Below, piece after piece: positions 50,849-58,726 of a DNA stretch of 64,000 nt; position 1 is the first letter of the stretch, and each line of letters begins with the position of its first letter. Source of the stretch: Dysosmobacter welbionis (GTDB taxonomy: Bacteria > Bacillota > Clostridia > Oscillospirales > Oscillospiraceae); assembly GCF_005121165.3 (NCBI RefSeq), contig NZ_CP034413.3:2728001-2792000 (forward strand), read 5' to 3'. The position numbers and the translations under genes were made by a program. The notes under the pieces are model-generated. The model had not been told where the DNA came from. It saw nothing but the letters and a program-made list of their open reading frames with translations, and made no database searches.

Positions 50849-52036
50849 ATGAAGATTTACGCGGACAACGCGGCCACCACTCGGGTGAGCGACACGGCGC
50901 TGGCGGCCATGACGCCCTGCTTTCAGGAGATCTACGGCAATCCTTCCAGCCTTCATACGCCGGGACAGCGGGCGGCGGAGAAGCTGGCGGCCGCCCGGGC
51001 GATCTTTGCACGGAACCTGCATGCGGATCCCCGGGAGATCACCTTCACCTCCGGCGGCAGCGAGGCGGACAACCAGGCCCTCCGTACCGCGGCGGCCTTG
51101 GGGGAGAAGCGGGGCAAACGTCATATCGTCTCAACGAAATTCGAGCACCATGCCGTGCTCCATACCCTCCAGGCCCTGGAGCGGGAGGGCTTTGAAGTAA
51201 CCCTGCTGGACATTCCGCCGGACGGCGTGGTGACGGCGGAGCAGGTCCGGGATGCCATCCGGCCGGACACTTGTCTGGTGAGCGTCATGTTTGCCAACAA
51301 CGAGATCGGCACCATCCAGCCCATTGCTGAGATCGGCGCCGTCTGCCGCCAGGCGGGGGTCCTGTTTCACACGGACGCGGTCCAGGCGGCAGGCCACCTG
51401 CCCATCGATGTGGAGGCGATGCAGGTGGACCTGCTGTCCCTCTCCGCCCATAAGTTCCATGGGCCCAAGGGCGTGGGAGTGCTGTACGCCCGGCGCAGTA
51501 TTCCTCTGGCTACGCTGATCCATGGCGGTGCCCAGGAGCGGGGGAAGCGGGGCGGCACGGAGGACATCCCCGGCATCTGCGGCGCTGCGGCCGCCTTTGA
51601 CGAGGCCTGTGCCACCATAGAACAGAACGCCGCCTACCTCACGCCTCTGCGGGACAGGCTGATCGCCGGCCTTACCGCCATCCCCCACACCGCGCTGAAC
51701 GGCGATTCGGCCCGGCGGCTGCCGGGGAATGTGAACGTGTGCTTCGAGGGGATCGAAGGGGAGTCCCTGCTGTTGCTGCTGGATGAAAAGGGCATCGCCG
51801 CCTCCTCCGGCAGCGCCTGTACCTCCGGCTCCCTGGACCCCAGCCATGTGCTGCTGGCCCTGGGGCGGCCCCACGAGGTGGCTCACGGCTCCCTCCGGCT
51901 GAGCCTGAGCCATGAGAACCGGCCGGAGGAGATCGACTATATCCTGGAGGTCCTGCCGGGGATCGTGTCCTATCTGCGGGGCATGTCCCCTGTGTGGGAC
52001 GAGCTGGAGACCGGCCTGCGGCCGCATCTGATCTGA
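50849..52036 (+). CDS. nifS: Cysteine desulfurase
   Basis: A 395-residue PLP enzyme of the NifS/IscS class that takes sulfur from cysteine for Fe-S cluster assembly. It opens IYADNAATTRVSDTALAAM. The PLP Lys is in LSAHKFHGPKGVG and the sulfur-accepting Cys in SSGSACTSGSLDPSHVL, with the short loop of the NifS type. ATG 50849 lies 9 bases after AAAAGGAG; GTG 50840 overlaps that site. iscU follows after 15 bases, forming a two-gene Fe-S unit. Confidence 0.93.
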   Translation: MKIYADNAATTRVSDTALAAMTPCFQEIYGNPSSLHTPGQRAAEKLAAARAIFARNLHADPREITFTSGGSEADNQALRTAAALGEKRGKRHIVSTKFEHHAVLHTLQALEREGFEVTLLDIPPDGVVTAEQVRDAIRPDTCLVSVMFANNEIGTIQPIAEIGAVCRQAGVLFHTDAVQAAGHLPIDVEAMQVDLLSLSAHKFHGPKGVGVLYARRSIPLATLIHGGAQERGKRGGTEDIPGICGAAAAFDEACATIEQNAAYLTPLRDRLIAGLTAIPHTALNGDSARRLPGNVNVCFEGIEGESLLLLLDEKGIAASSGSACTSGSLDPSHVLLALGRPHEVAHGSLRLSLSHENRPEEIDYILEVLPGIVSYLRGMSPVWDELETGLRPHLI

Positions 52037-52051
52037 AAGGAGACAATGACT

Positions 52052-52489
52052 ATGGCCTTATATAGTGATAAAGTGATGGACCACTTCCAGCATCCCCGGA
52101 ACGTGGGGAAGCTGCCCGACGCCGACGGCGTGGGCGAGGTGGGCAACGCCAAGTGCGGGGATATCATGCGGATGTATATCCAGGTGGACCCGGAGACCCA
52201 AGTGATTACCGATGTAAAGTTCAACACCTTCGGCTGCGGCAGTGCCATCGCCACCAGCTCTATGGCTACGGAGATGATCAAGGGCAAGCCTGTTTCCGAG
52301 GCCCTGCAGCTCACCAACCGGGCAGTGGTGGAGGCTCTGGACGGCCTTCCGGCCCATAAGCTCCACTGCTCTGTCCTTGCGGAAGAGGCGGTGCGGGCTG
52401 CTATCCGGGATTACTACGACCGGAACAGCATCCCCTACGGAGAGGAACTGCGGGCTTGCGAAGGACATTGCGATACCTGCGGACATTAA
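52052..52489 (+). CDS. nifU: NifU/IscU-like Fe-S cluster scaffold
   Basis: A 145-residue scaffold with the three cluster-binding Cys of the family: GNAKCGDIM, FGCGSAIATSS and LHCSVLAEEAV. The opening YSDKVMDHFQHPRNVGKL is typical. A further C-terminal ECHCDTCGH-like Cys-rich tail (CEGHCDTCGH) is seen in clostridial members. ATG 52052 gives better spacing to AAAGGAG than ATG 52046. It works with the desulfurase just upstream. Confidence 0.92.
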   Translation: MALYSDKVMDHFQHPRNVGKLPDADGVGEVGNAKCGDIMRMYIQVDPETQVITDVKFNTFGCGSAIATSSMATEMIKGKPVSEALQLTNRAVVEALDGLPAHKLHCSVLAEEAVRAAIRDYYDRNSIPYGEELRACEGHCDTCGH

Positions 52490-52492
52490 GAA

Positions 52493-52521
52493 AACGCCTC
52501 GGAGCAATGCTCCGGGGCGTT
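52493..52521. terminator. Terminator between nifU and the convergent gene
   Basis: AACGCC-T-CGGAGCA/TGCTCCG-G-GGCGTT stem with a small internal bulge, followed by GTTTCTCCC, between two convergent genes. Confidence 0.75.
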
Positions 52522-52532
52522 GTTTCTCCCAA

Positions 52533-52937
52533 TCAAAAATCATCGTCCCCGTCTAGCTCGTCCTCGTACGGGTAGCAGTCCGCGAACATCTTCTCAAACC
52601 GGCGCTGATTCTTCCGGTCGTTGGGCGTCATCCGATTCAGATTCTTCAGAAAGGACAAAATCATACCGAAGAGATATCCAAAGGTGCCGGGGGCGGCGGT
52701 GAGCCAGATCATCAGCGCGGAAATCACGGCCACGCCCAGAAAGCCGATCACCGTGCGCCAGGCGATCCGGCGGAGTGCCAGCGCCAGATCAAAGGCCGGG
52801 ACCTGGTGCTTCCGGCGTCTGGCCAGGGAGATGGAGGAGCAAAGCGCCACCAGGGCCTGAACGCCGAAGATGCTCATGATAAGAAAACCGGCGACAGCCG
52901 CGCACAGAAAATGGAGGGCGATTGAGGCGATATCCAT
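52533..52937 (-). CDS. Small membrane protein of unknown function
   Basis: A 134-residue protein with two hydrophobic segments at about residues 10-35 and 62-95, and a charged C-terminus ending in an acidic DELDGDDDF tail. The middle RRRKHQVPAFDLALALRR is basic. I do not recognise a family. The start at 52937 has GGAGGAGA on its strand. It is convergent with nifU and stands alone. Confidence 0.65.
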   Translation of the reverse strand: MDIASIALHFLCAAVAGFLIMSIFGVQALVALCSSISLARRRKHQVPAFDLALALRRIAWRTVIGFLGVAVISALMIWLTAAPGTFGYLFGMILSFLKNLNRMTPNDRKNQRRFEKMFADCYPYEDELDGDDDF

Positions 52938-53009
52938 GCAGGGTTCTCCTCCCATGTCCAACTGAGTACGATCATTATACAGGAAAACCGCCGGTTTGAC
53001 AAGGGGTGT

Positions 53010-53477
53010 TCACGCGAGCCACCATGTCCGGCCGTCCAACTGTCCGTCCTGGATGGTCACTACGCCATAGGAGGGGCGGGTGGGGGCACCGATGCTGCCG
53101 GGATTCAGGAACAGTGTCCGGCCCCGCCGGTCCACCAGAGGTCTGTGGGTGTGGCCGAAGAGGAAGAGGTCCAGCTGTTGTTCCTCCGCGGCAAACCCCG
53201 CGGTCACCAGGGACTGCTTCACGCCGTAGGTGTGGCCGTGGCACAGGAGAATACGCTTGCCCCGCAGCTCCAGCAGCCGTTCCGCCGGCTCTGTGGGACG
53301 GAAGTCACAGTTGCCCGGAACCTGTTCCAGGGGGATGGAGGGAAACCTGTCGTGGAGCCGTTCCCCGTCCCGCCAGCAGTCCCCCAGATGCAGAATCAGG
53401 TCCGGGGAGGTCTGCTCCACGGCCTGCTCCATGGGACTGACGGCGCCATGGGAATCCGAGAGTACCAGAATTTTCAT
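53010..53477 (-). CDS. YfcE/MJ0936-type metallophosphoesterase
   Basis: A 155-residue calcineurin-like phosphodiesterase. All family motifs are visible: LVLSDSHG (Asp-x-His), LHLGDCWRD (GDC in place of GDx), VPGNCDF (GNCD), LLCHGHTYG (H) and LFGHTHRPL (GHTH), with LNPGSIGAPT near the end. These bind two metal ions. The natural substrate is unknown. ATG 53477 follows GGAAAGGAAATG. It is divergent from the iron locus. Confidence 0.9.
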   Translation of the reverse strand: MKILVLSDSHGAVSPMEQAVEQTSPDLILHLGDCWRDGERLHDRFPSIPLEQVPGNCDFRPTEPAERLLELRGKRILLCHGHTYGVKQSLVTAGFAAEEQQLDLFLFGHTHRPLVDRRGRTLFLNPGSIGAPTRPSYGVVTIQDGQLDGRTWWLA

Positions 53478-53597
53478 AGGCATTTCCTTTCCGGAGAGGT
53501 CTTTTGGTTCAGTATAGAGGACGGCGGCAGATTTTGCAAATTTTTTGCGTGGATCCCCGGCGCGCTTTCCCGGATGCGGAAAAATTGAAAAAGGGGC

Positions 53598-53654
53598 TTG
53601 ACAGAGCAGAGCGGCTATGGTATATTCTACCTGTGGTTAGTTAAAACTAACTAA
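53598..53654 (+). promoter_or_regulatory. Iron-locus promoter 1 with DtxR-like operator
   Basis: TTGACA (53598-53603), 17-bp spacer, TATATT (53621-53626). GGTTAGTTAAAACTAACTAA (53635-53654) follows at the expected transcription start and closely resembles the DtxR consensus TTAGGTTAGSCTAACCTAA. A second, weaker copy GTTTGCTAAAACTAACTT lies at 53694-53711. Confidence 0.8.
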
Positions 53655-53735
53655 CGGCGCGGGCCGGGAGCGGCCCATACTTTCAACGCCGGGGTTTGCT
53701 AAAACTAACTTCGGCGGCAGGAACGGAGGGCAGTC

Positions 53736-54302
53736 ATGGAACGGAGCTTTGAAGCGGTGCTGGTGGAACAATGTGCCACCACGCTGGCGGGTGTGAAGCC
53801 GGCCAGCCTGTTCCGGTATCAGGGCGCTGACAAGCGGCAGCCCCGGGAGGCCGCGGCCCGCTGGGCCAAAGAGCTGGCCCCTTACGGCATCACCATCCGG
53901 GTCCTGAAATACTGTCCGCAGACGGGTGCTTGTCTGATCTACCTGTACCGGGCCGGATGGCTTCGGTCGATCCTCTCGGAGCCATCCACCCGCGCCTTTC
54001 TGGCGGGGCAGGGGTATGGGGCGGATCAGAGCTGTCAGGAGCTGCTGAGGCAGCTTTCCAGGCGGCTGTGCCTGGAGCGGGAATTCCCCCATGAGATCGG
54101 CGTCTTTCTGGGCTACCCCCTGGAGGATGTGGTGGGCTTCATCCGGAACCGGGGCAGGAACTACACCTGCTGCGGATACTGGAAGGCCTACGGCGACCCG
54201 GAGGCGGCACAAAAGCGTTTCGATCAATACCGCCGCTGCACTGCCGCCTGCTGTGAGCAGTTCCGGAAGGGCACGGCCATCACGCAGCTGATCGCAGCGT
54301 GA
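53736..54302 (+). CDS. DUF3793 family protein
   Basis: A 188-residue protein with the family hallmarks CATTLAGVKPASLF near the N-terminus and FPHEIGVFLGYPLEDVVGFI in the middle, then NYTCCGYWKAYGDPEAAQKR. DUF3793 genes sit in iron or feo loci of many Firmicutes; the biochemical role is not known. A DtxR-like operator controls its promoter and a flavodoxin follows after 32 bases, which points to iron limitation or redox handling. ATG 53736 has GGAGGGCA upstream. Confidence 0.85.
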   Translation: MERSFEAVLVEQCATTLAGVKPASLFRYQGADKRQPREAAARWAKELAPYGITIRVLKYCPQTGACLIYLYRAGWLRSILSEPSTRAFLAGQGYGADQSCQELLRQLSRRLCLEREFPHEIGVFLGYPLEDVVGFIRNRGRNYTCCGYWKAYGDPEAAQKRFDQYRRCTAACCEQFRKGTAITQLIAA

Positions 54303-54334
54303 GCTCCAACACAAGCTGGAAAGGAAGCAATGCT

Positions 54335-54766
54335 ATGAACAAATTAGCCATCGTATACTGGAGCGGTACCGGCAACACGGAGACCATGGCCAACTGCATC
54401 GCAGACGGCGCCAGGGAGTCCGGTGCGGAGGTCGCCATGCTGCCCCCTGGGGAGTTCTCTGCCGCCCGGTTTTCTGAATTTGGTGTCGTGGCCTTCGGCT
54501 GCCCCGCCATGGGCGCCGAGCAGCTGGAGGAGGACGAAGTGGAACCCATGTTCGCCGGATTGGAGGACTCTCTGGGCGGAAAGAAGATCGCCCTGTTCGG
54601 CTCCTACGGCTGGGGCGACGGCCAATGGATGCGGGAGTGGTGCAGCCGCTGCGAGGCGGCGGGCGCCAACCTGTATGACGAAGCGGGCCTGATCGCCAAT
54701 GATTCTCCCAATGAAGAGGCCCGAGAGGCCTGCCGGGAGTTGGGCCGCAAGCTGGCGGCCTGGTAA
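54335..54766 (+). CDS. Flavodoxin
   Basis: A 143-residue FMN protein. The phosphate loop YWSGTGNTETMA lies at the N-terminus, and GCPAMGAEQLEEDEV and GSYGWGDGQWM mark the flavin-side loops. It carries electrons and commonly replaces ferredoxin when iron is scarce, which fits its place behind a DtxR-like operator with DUF3793. ATG 54335 follows AAAGGAAG. A hairpin at 54823-54856 ends the unit. Confidence 0.9.
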   Translation: MNKLAIVYWSGTGNTETMANCIADGARESGAEVAMLPPGEFSAARFSEFGVVAFGCPAMGAEQLEEDEVEPMFAGLEDSLGGKKIALFGSYGWGDGQWMREWCSRCEAAGANLYDEAGLIANDSPNEEAREACRELGRKLAAW

Positions 54767-54822
54767 CATTTGCTCATCAAAGATCTTTCTTTGATACTTA
54801 TCTCCTTTTTTCCCCTCAACAT

Positions 54823-54856
54823 GGCCCTCGCGCGGTGTGCCTGCCGCGCGGGGGCC
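54823..54856 (+). terminator. Terminator after the flavodoxin gene
   Basis: GGCCCTCGCGCGG (54823-54835) pairs with CCGCGCGGGGGCC (54844-54856) with one mismatch; CTTTTT follows a few bases later. Confidence 0.7.
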
Positions 54857-54897
54857 GACTCCTTTTTCACGGCTTTCAAATTTTTCCGAAAAAGGGC

Positions 54898-54959
54898 TTG
54901 ACAGCCATGGTTAGCCATGATAAACTACAAAACCGAAAGAAGGTTAGCAAAAGCTAACC
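54898..54959 (+). promoter_or_regulatory. feoA promoter with perfect DtxR-like palindrome
   Basis: TTGACA (54898-54903), 17-bp spacer, TAAACT (54921-54926). GGTTAGC-AAAA-GCTAACC (54942-54959) is an exact palindrome just downstream, and a half site GGTTAGCC lies in the spacer at 54909-54916. Confidence 0.85.
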
Positions 54960-55008
54960 ACAGAACAGATCCAAGTGGAAGAAGTGTCTTGCAGAGGAGG
55001 GAGGTTTT

Positions 55009-55221
55009 ATGATGCCTCTGACAATGGCCCGGCCGGGAGAGACTGTTACGATCCGCAAGATCACCGGCAGGGATGAGGTCCGGCAGCATCTGGCGGAGCT
55101 GGGATTCGTGGTGAACAGTGATGTCACGGTGGTCAGCCAGCTGGCCGGCAATCTGATCCTGCAGGTGAAGGACAGCCGGGTGGCATTGGACAAGACCATG
55201 GCGAACCGGATCATGATTTGA
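55009..55221 (+). CDS. feoA: FeoA-domain ferrous iron transport protein
   Basis: A 70-residue SH3-like FeoA protein with the family pattern LTMARPGETVTIRKITG, then HLAELGFVVNSDVTVVSQ. FeoA is a small cytoplasmic partner of the FeoB channel. The start is ATG 55009 or the next ATG at 55012, behind GGGAGG. It is the first gene after the iron-regulated promoter; a second FeoA follows after 21 bases. Confidence 0.92.
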   Translation: MMPLTMARPGETVTIRKITGRDEVRQHLAELGFVVNSDVTVVSQLAGNLILQVKDSRVALDKTMANRIMI

Positions 55222-55242
55222 GAGCAGAGTAGGAGGAAGAAT

Positions 55243-55464
55243 ATGAAGAGCCTGAAAGATGTCAAGGTGGGGGAGACCGCCACAGTGGTCAAACTCCACG
55301 GAGAGGGCGCTACCAAGCGCCGGATCATGGATATGGGCATTACCAAGGGCGTGGAGATCCACGTCCGCAAGGTTGCGCCTCTGGGCGATCCGATGGAGCT
55401 GAATGTGCGGGGCTATGAGCTCAGTGTGCGGAAGGCCGACGCGGAGAAGATCGAGGTCTCTTAA
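55243..55464 (+). CDS. feoA: Second FeoA-domain protein
   Basis: A 73-residue FeoA protein: LKDVKVGETATVVKLHGEGA, then RRIMDMGITKGVEIHVRKVA and the FeoA ending NVRGYELSVRKADAEKIEV. Tandem feoA genes before feoB are common in Firmicutes. RBS AGGAGGAA precedes ATG 55243. A multi-hairpin repeat and a further operator separate it from feoB, so termination or processing may occur between them. Confidence 0.92.
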   Translation: MKSLKDVKVGETATVVKLHGEGATKRRIMDMGITKGVEIHVRKVAPLGDPMELNVRGYELSVRKADAEKIEVS

Positions 55465-55465
55465 A

Positions 55466-55685
55466 GAGGGGACTGCGTCCCCCTTTACGCTCCGGCAGAC
55501 CTGCGGTCTGCCTCCACTATTCCCCCACACCAGTGACGGTGGCCACTGGTGTGTGCGCCCCAGGGACGCACGGGTCGGGGGATTTTCGGCAGGTACACGC
55601 CCTGCCGAAAATGATTTCATTTTGTTCTTTCGCCACTGGCGAAAGAACCGGGGAAGCCGGAGGTTTCCCCTGGCCCCCCTTTCCC
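55466..55685. repeat. Multi-hairpin intergenic repeat, copy C
   Basis: Between feoA and feoB: GGGGAC/GTCCCC (55468-55482), GGCAGACC/GGTCTGCC (55494-55512), ACACCAGTG/CACTGGTGT (55527-55552), TTTTCGGCAGG/CCTGCCGAAAA (55583-55611) and TTCTTTCGCC/GGCGAAAGAA (55625-55647), with a GGTTTCCCC tail as in copy B. Confidence 0.8.
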
Positions 55686-55747
55686 GGATGATGCGGGGAC
55701 GGTGGAAATATCAATGGCGGCTGTTGCCGCTGTTTTTCAGGATGAAA

Positions 55748-55763
55748 GTTAGCCTAAACTAAC
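55748..55763 (+). promoter_or_regulatory. DtxR-like operator upstream of feoB
   Basis: GTTAGCC-TA-AACTAAC within AAAGTTAGCCTAAACTAACACTTT-like flanks, 20 bases before the feoB start. It suggests an iron-controlled internal promoter for feoB, although a clear -35 box is not evident. Confidence 0.7.
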
Positions 55764-55782
55764 ACTTTGGAAGGAGAGAACG

Positions 55783-57966
55783 ATGGACATGAAGATCGCA
55801 CTGGCCGGCAATCCGAACTGCGGCAAGACTACGCTGTTCAACGACTTGACCGGCTCCAACCAGTACGTGGGCAACTGGCCCGGCGTCACAGTGGAAAAGA
55901 AGGAGGGCCGGCTGAAGGGACGCAAGGATATCGTCATCCAGGACCTGCCCGGCATTTACTCCCTGTCCCCCTATACACTGGAGGAAGTGGTGGCCCGGAA
56001 CTATCTGGTGAAGGAGAAGCCCGACGCCATTTTGAACATCGTGGACGGCACCAATATCGAGCGGAACCTGTACCTGACCACCCAGCTGATCGAACTGGGC
56101 CTGCCCGTGGTGGTGGCGGTGAACATGATGGACCTGGTCCGCAGAAACGGCGACCAGATCGACGCCAGGAAGCTGAGTGACGCCCTGGGCTGCCAGGTGG
56201 TGGAGATCAGCGCCCTGAAGGGCGAGGGCGGCGTGGAGGCTGCGGAGCTGGCTGCCAAGATGGCCCAGCAGAAGCGCGCCGCTGAACTGCCCCACGTGTT
56301 CACGGGCAGCGTGGAGCACGCCATCGCCCACATCGAGGAGTCCATCCAGGGTATGGTGGACGACCGATATCTCCGCTGGTACGCGGTGAAGGTCTTTGAG
56401 CGGGACGAGAAGGTCCTGGCGGACCTGAACCTGAGCACAGACCTCCGGGCCCACCTGGAGGACCACATCGTGGACTGCGAGAAGGAGCTGGATGACGACG
56501 CGGAGAGCATCATCACCAACCAGCGGTATGCGTACATCAACGATCTGGTGACGAAGGCCGTCAAGAAGAAGGGCGAGAAACATCGCCTCTCCACCTCCGA
56601 CAAGATCGACCAGATCGTCACCAACCGGATCCTGGCCCTGCCCATCTTCGCCGTGGTGATGTTCGCGGTGTATTGGATCGCCATGGGTCCCTTCGGCACC
56701 TTCCTGACGGACTGGACCAACGATGTGCTGGGCACTGCCTGGCTGGTGGAGATCCCCCGTGCCGCCCTGGAGGGCTGGGGCGTCAACGAAGTGGTCGTGG
56801 GCCTGATCTGCGACGGCGCCCTGGCCGGTGTCGGCGCGGTGCTGGGCTTCGTGCCCCAGATGCTGGTACTGTTCCTGATGCTGGCCATTCTGGAGGACAT
56901 CGGCTACATGGCGCGAATCGCCTTCATCATGGACCGGATCTTCCGGAAGTTCGGCCTCTCCGGCAAGAGCTTCATCCCCATGCTGGTGGGCACCGGCTGC
57001 GGTGTCCCCGGCGTCATGGCCTCTCGGACCATTGAGAACGAGCGGGACCGCCGCATGACGGTCATGACCACCTGCTTCATCCCCTGCGGCGCTAAGATGC
57101 CCATCATCGGCCTGATCGCCGGCGCCCTGTTCGGTGGCTCCGGCCTGGTGGCCGCATCCGCTTACTTCATCGGTGTGGCGGCCATCGTCATCTCCGGTAT
57201 CATCCTGAAAAAGACCAAGATGTTCGCCGGCGACCCGGCGCCCTTCGTCATGGAGCTGCCTGCTTACCACATCCCCTCCGTGGGCAACGTACTGCGGGCC
57301 ACCTGGGAGCGGGGCTGGTCCTTCATCAAGCGGGCCGGCACGGTGATCCTGGCCTCCTCTATCATCCTGTGGTTCCTCCAGGGCTTCGGTTGGGAGAACG
57401 GCGCCTTCGGCCTGGTGGAGGACATGAATAACTCCGTCTTGGCCGCTATCGGCAGTGCCGTGGCCTTCATTTTCGTGCCCCTGGGCTTCGGCAACTGGCG
57501 GGCCACTGTGGCCGTGGTCACGGGCCTGATCGCCAAGGAGAACGTAGTGGCCACCTTCGGCGTGCTGTACAACTTCGCTGGGGAGCTCAGTGAGAACGGC
57601 GACGAGATTTGGGCTCTGGTGGCACAGGACTACACCGCCATTTCCGCCTACTCCTTTATGATCTTCAACCTGCTGTGCGCCCCCTGTTTCGCGGCCATGG
57701 GCGCCATCAAGCGGGAGATGAACAACGCCAAGTGGACCGCCTTTGCCATCGGCTATATGTGCGTGTTCGCCTATGTGGTCTCCCTGATTGTCTATCAGAT
57801 CGGCGGCCTCATCACCGGCGAGGTCTCCTTCGGCATCGGCACTGTGGTGGCCGTGGTCCTGGTTGTGGGCATTGTGTACCTGCTGTTCCGTAAGAACAAG
57901 TACGAGGACGAGCGGCTGACCATCCGCTCGGTGGATGCCGCCGGACGCCGCGCCGCCCTGAAATAA
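55783..57966 (+). CDS. feoB: FeoB ferrous iron transporter
   Basis: A 727-residue membrane protein. The cytoplasmic G domain has G1 GNPNCGKTT (about residues 9-17), G2 in VGNWPGVTVEKK, G3 DLPGIYSLS, G4 NMMD and G5 SALKG. A guanine-dissociation-inhibitor helical domain follows, then two Gate domains with about 8-10 membrane helices, including the Cys-containing GTGCGVPGVMASR and CFIPCGAKMPI motifs typical of FeoB. It imports Fe2+. ATG 55783 follows AAGGAGAG. It sits behind its own operator and is followed by the Cys-rich partner gene. Confidence 0.96.
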   Translation: MDMKIALAGNPNCGKTTLFNDLTGSNQYVGNWPGVTVEKKEGRLKGRKDIVIQDLPGIYSLSPYTLEEVVARNYLVKEKPDAILNIVDGTNIERNLYLTTQLIELGLPVVVAVNMMDLVRRNGDQIDARKLSDALGCQVVEISALKGEGGVEAAELAAKMAQQKRAAELPHVFTGSVEHAIAHIEESIQGMVDDRYLRWYAVKVFERDEKVLADLNLSTDLRAHLEDHIVDCEKELDDDAESIITNQRYAYINDLVTKAVKKKGEKHRLSTSDKIDQIVTNRILALPIFAVVMFAVYWIAMGPFGTFLTDWTNDVLGTAWLVEIPRAALEGWGVNEVVVGLICDGALAGVGAVLGFVPQMLVLFLMLAILEDIGYMARIAFIMDRIFRKFGLSGKSFIPMLVGTGCGVPGVMASRTIENERDRRMTVMTTCFIPCGAKMPIIGLIAGALFGGSGLVAASAYFIGVAAIVISGIILKKTKMFAGDPAPFVMELPAYHIPSVGNVLRATWERGWSFIKRAGTVILASSIILWFLQGFGWENGAFGLVEDMNNSVLAAIGSAVAFIFVPLGFGNWRATVAVVTGLIAKENVVATFGVLYNFAGELSENGDEIWALVAQDYTAISAYSFMIFNLLCAPCFAAMGAIKREMNNAKWTAFAIGYMCVFAYVVSLIVYQIGGLITGEVSFGIGTVVAVVLVVGIVYLLFRKNKYEDERLTIRSVDAAGRRAALK

Positions 57967-57981
57967 GAAAGGAAGCAGCCA

Positions 57982-58146
57982 ATGAACGCACCCACTATCA
58001 TCGCGGCCCTCATCGTCCTGGTGGTCTTTGCGGCCATCGTAGGCAAGGGCATCTACAACCGGCGTCACGGAAAGGGCGGCTGCTCCTGCGGCGGCGACTG
58101 CGGGGCCTGCGGCGGATGCCACTGCGGAAATACCCGTCATTCCTGA
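57982..58146 (+). CDS. FeoB-associated Cys-rich membrane protein
   Basis: A 54-residue protein with one N-terminal membrane helix (NAPTIIAALIVLVVFAAIVG), a basic stretch, then a Cys/Gly-rich tail with CSCGG, CGAC, GGCHCG. It matches the small virus-attachment-like/FeoB-associated Cys-rich family that follows feoB in Firmicutes. The Cys tail may handle Fe2+ at the channel. ATG 57982 follows GAAAGGAAG and is 15 bases after feoB. Confidence 0.88.
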   Translation: MNAPTIIAALIVLVVFAAIVGKGIYNRRHGKGGCSCGGDCGACGGCHCGNTRHS

Positions 58147-58192
58147 CGAGCGGAAGCCCGGCCCCACCGGGCGGAAGGAGGCGTTCCATTTC

Positions 58193-58585
58193 ATGGAACT
58201 GAGCCAAGCGCATCTGCGGTATCTGTTGGCCATTGGCGAGCTGTCCCAGGGAAAGGCGGCGGTCAGCTCCACCCAGGTGGCCCGGGTCCTCCAGGTGTCC
58301 CGCCCCTCCGTCACCCGGATGCTGGCTGTCCTGGCGGAAAAGGACCTGGTGACCAAGGAACGCTACGGCAAGATCACCCTGACGGAGACGGGGGCGGCCC
58401 TGGCCCATCAGCTGCAAGCGGGCCTCCGGGACCTGGAGCGGCGGCTGCCGGCCCTGGGCCTGGACCTGGACCGGGAAGAGACCGCCGCCGTGGCGGGGGC
58501 CCTGGCCTCAGTCCTGCCGGAGCACTGTCTCCGAAAGCTCTGCACGACCGAATCCGGCGGGACAATGGGATGTGCCACGCCTTAA
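58193..58585 (+). CDS. DtxR-family metal-dependent repressor
   Basis: A 130-residue winged-helix protein: LSQAHLRYLLAIGELSQ, then VSSTQVARVLQVSRPSVTRM (helix-turn-helix) and LTETGAALAHQL, the pattern of the DtxR/MntR N-terminal domain. The C-terminal part is short, with LPEHCLRKLCTT bearing His/Cys that could bind metal, and there is no SH3-like third domain. It is the last gene of the iron locus and the natural candidate to bind the DtxR-like palindromes at 53635, 54942 and 55748. GGAGG precedes ATG 58193 at 11 bases. Confidence 0.85.
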   Translation: MELSQAHLRYLLAIGELSQGKAAVSSTQVARVLQVSRPSVTRMLAVLAEKDLVTKERYGKITLTETGAALAHQLQAGLRDLERRLPALGLDLDREETAAVAGALASVLPEHCLRKLCTTESGGTMGCATP

Positions 58586-58589
58586 AAAA

Positions 58590-58619
58590 GCAGTCCTGCG
58601 GCTTTTGCCGCAGGACTGC
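58590..58619. terminator. Terminator of the iron locus
   Basis: GCAGTCCTGCGGC-TTTT-GCCGCAGGACTGC, a 13-bp perfect stem preceded by A6 and followed by CTCTTTTCTT. Confidence 0.92.
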
Positions 58620-58726
58620 CTCTTTTCTTGAGCATAGAACTATAAAAGAGATATGATATATTTTGAGAAGACCCGGGGCCATTGGGCCGCCAGGTCCTTT
58701 TGTTTCCGATCCTTTATCTTCACGCT

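Noticed and set aside
44783-55685. The multi-hairpin repeats considered as CRISPR, tRNA or riboswitch elements
   Set aside because: There are no regularly spaced identical repeats with spacers, no cloverleaf, and copies lie after genes in different pathways, so no common ligand-sensing role is supported.
55759-58356. An 865-codon minus-strand open frame across feoB
   Set aside because: It is antisense to feoB, the Cys-rich partner and the DtxR-type gene, all with clear motifs; composition is artefactual.
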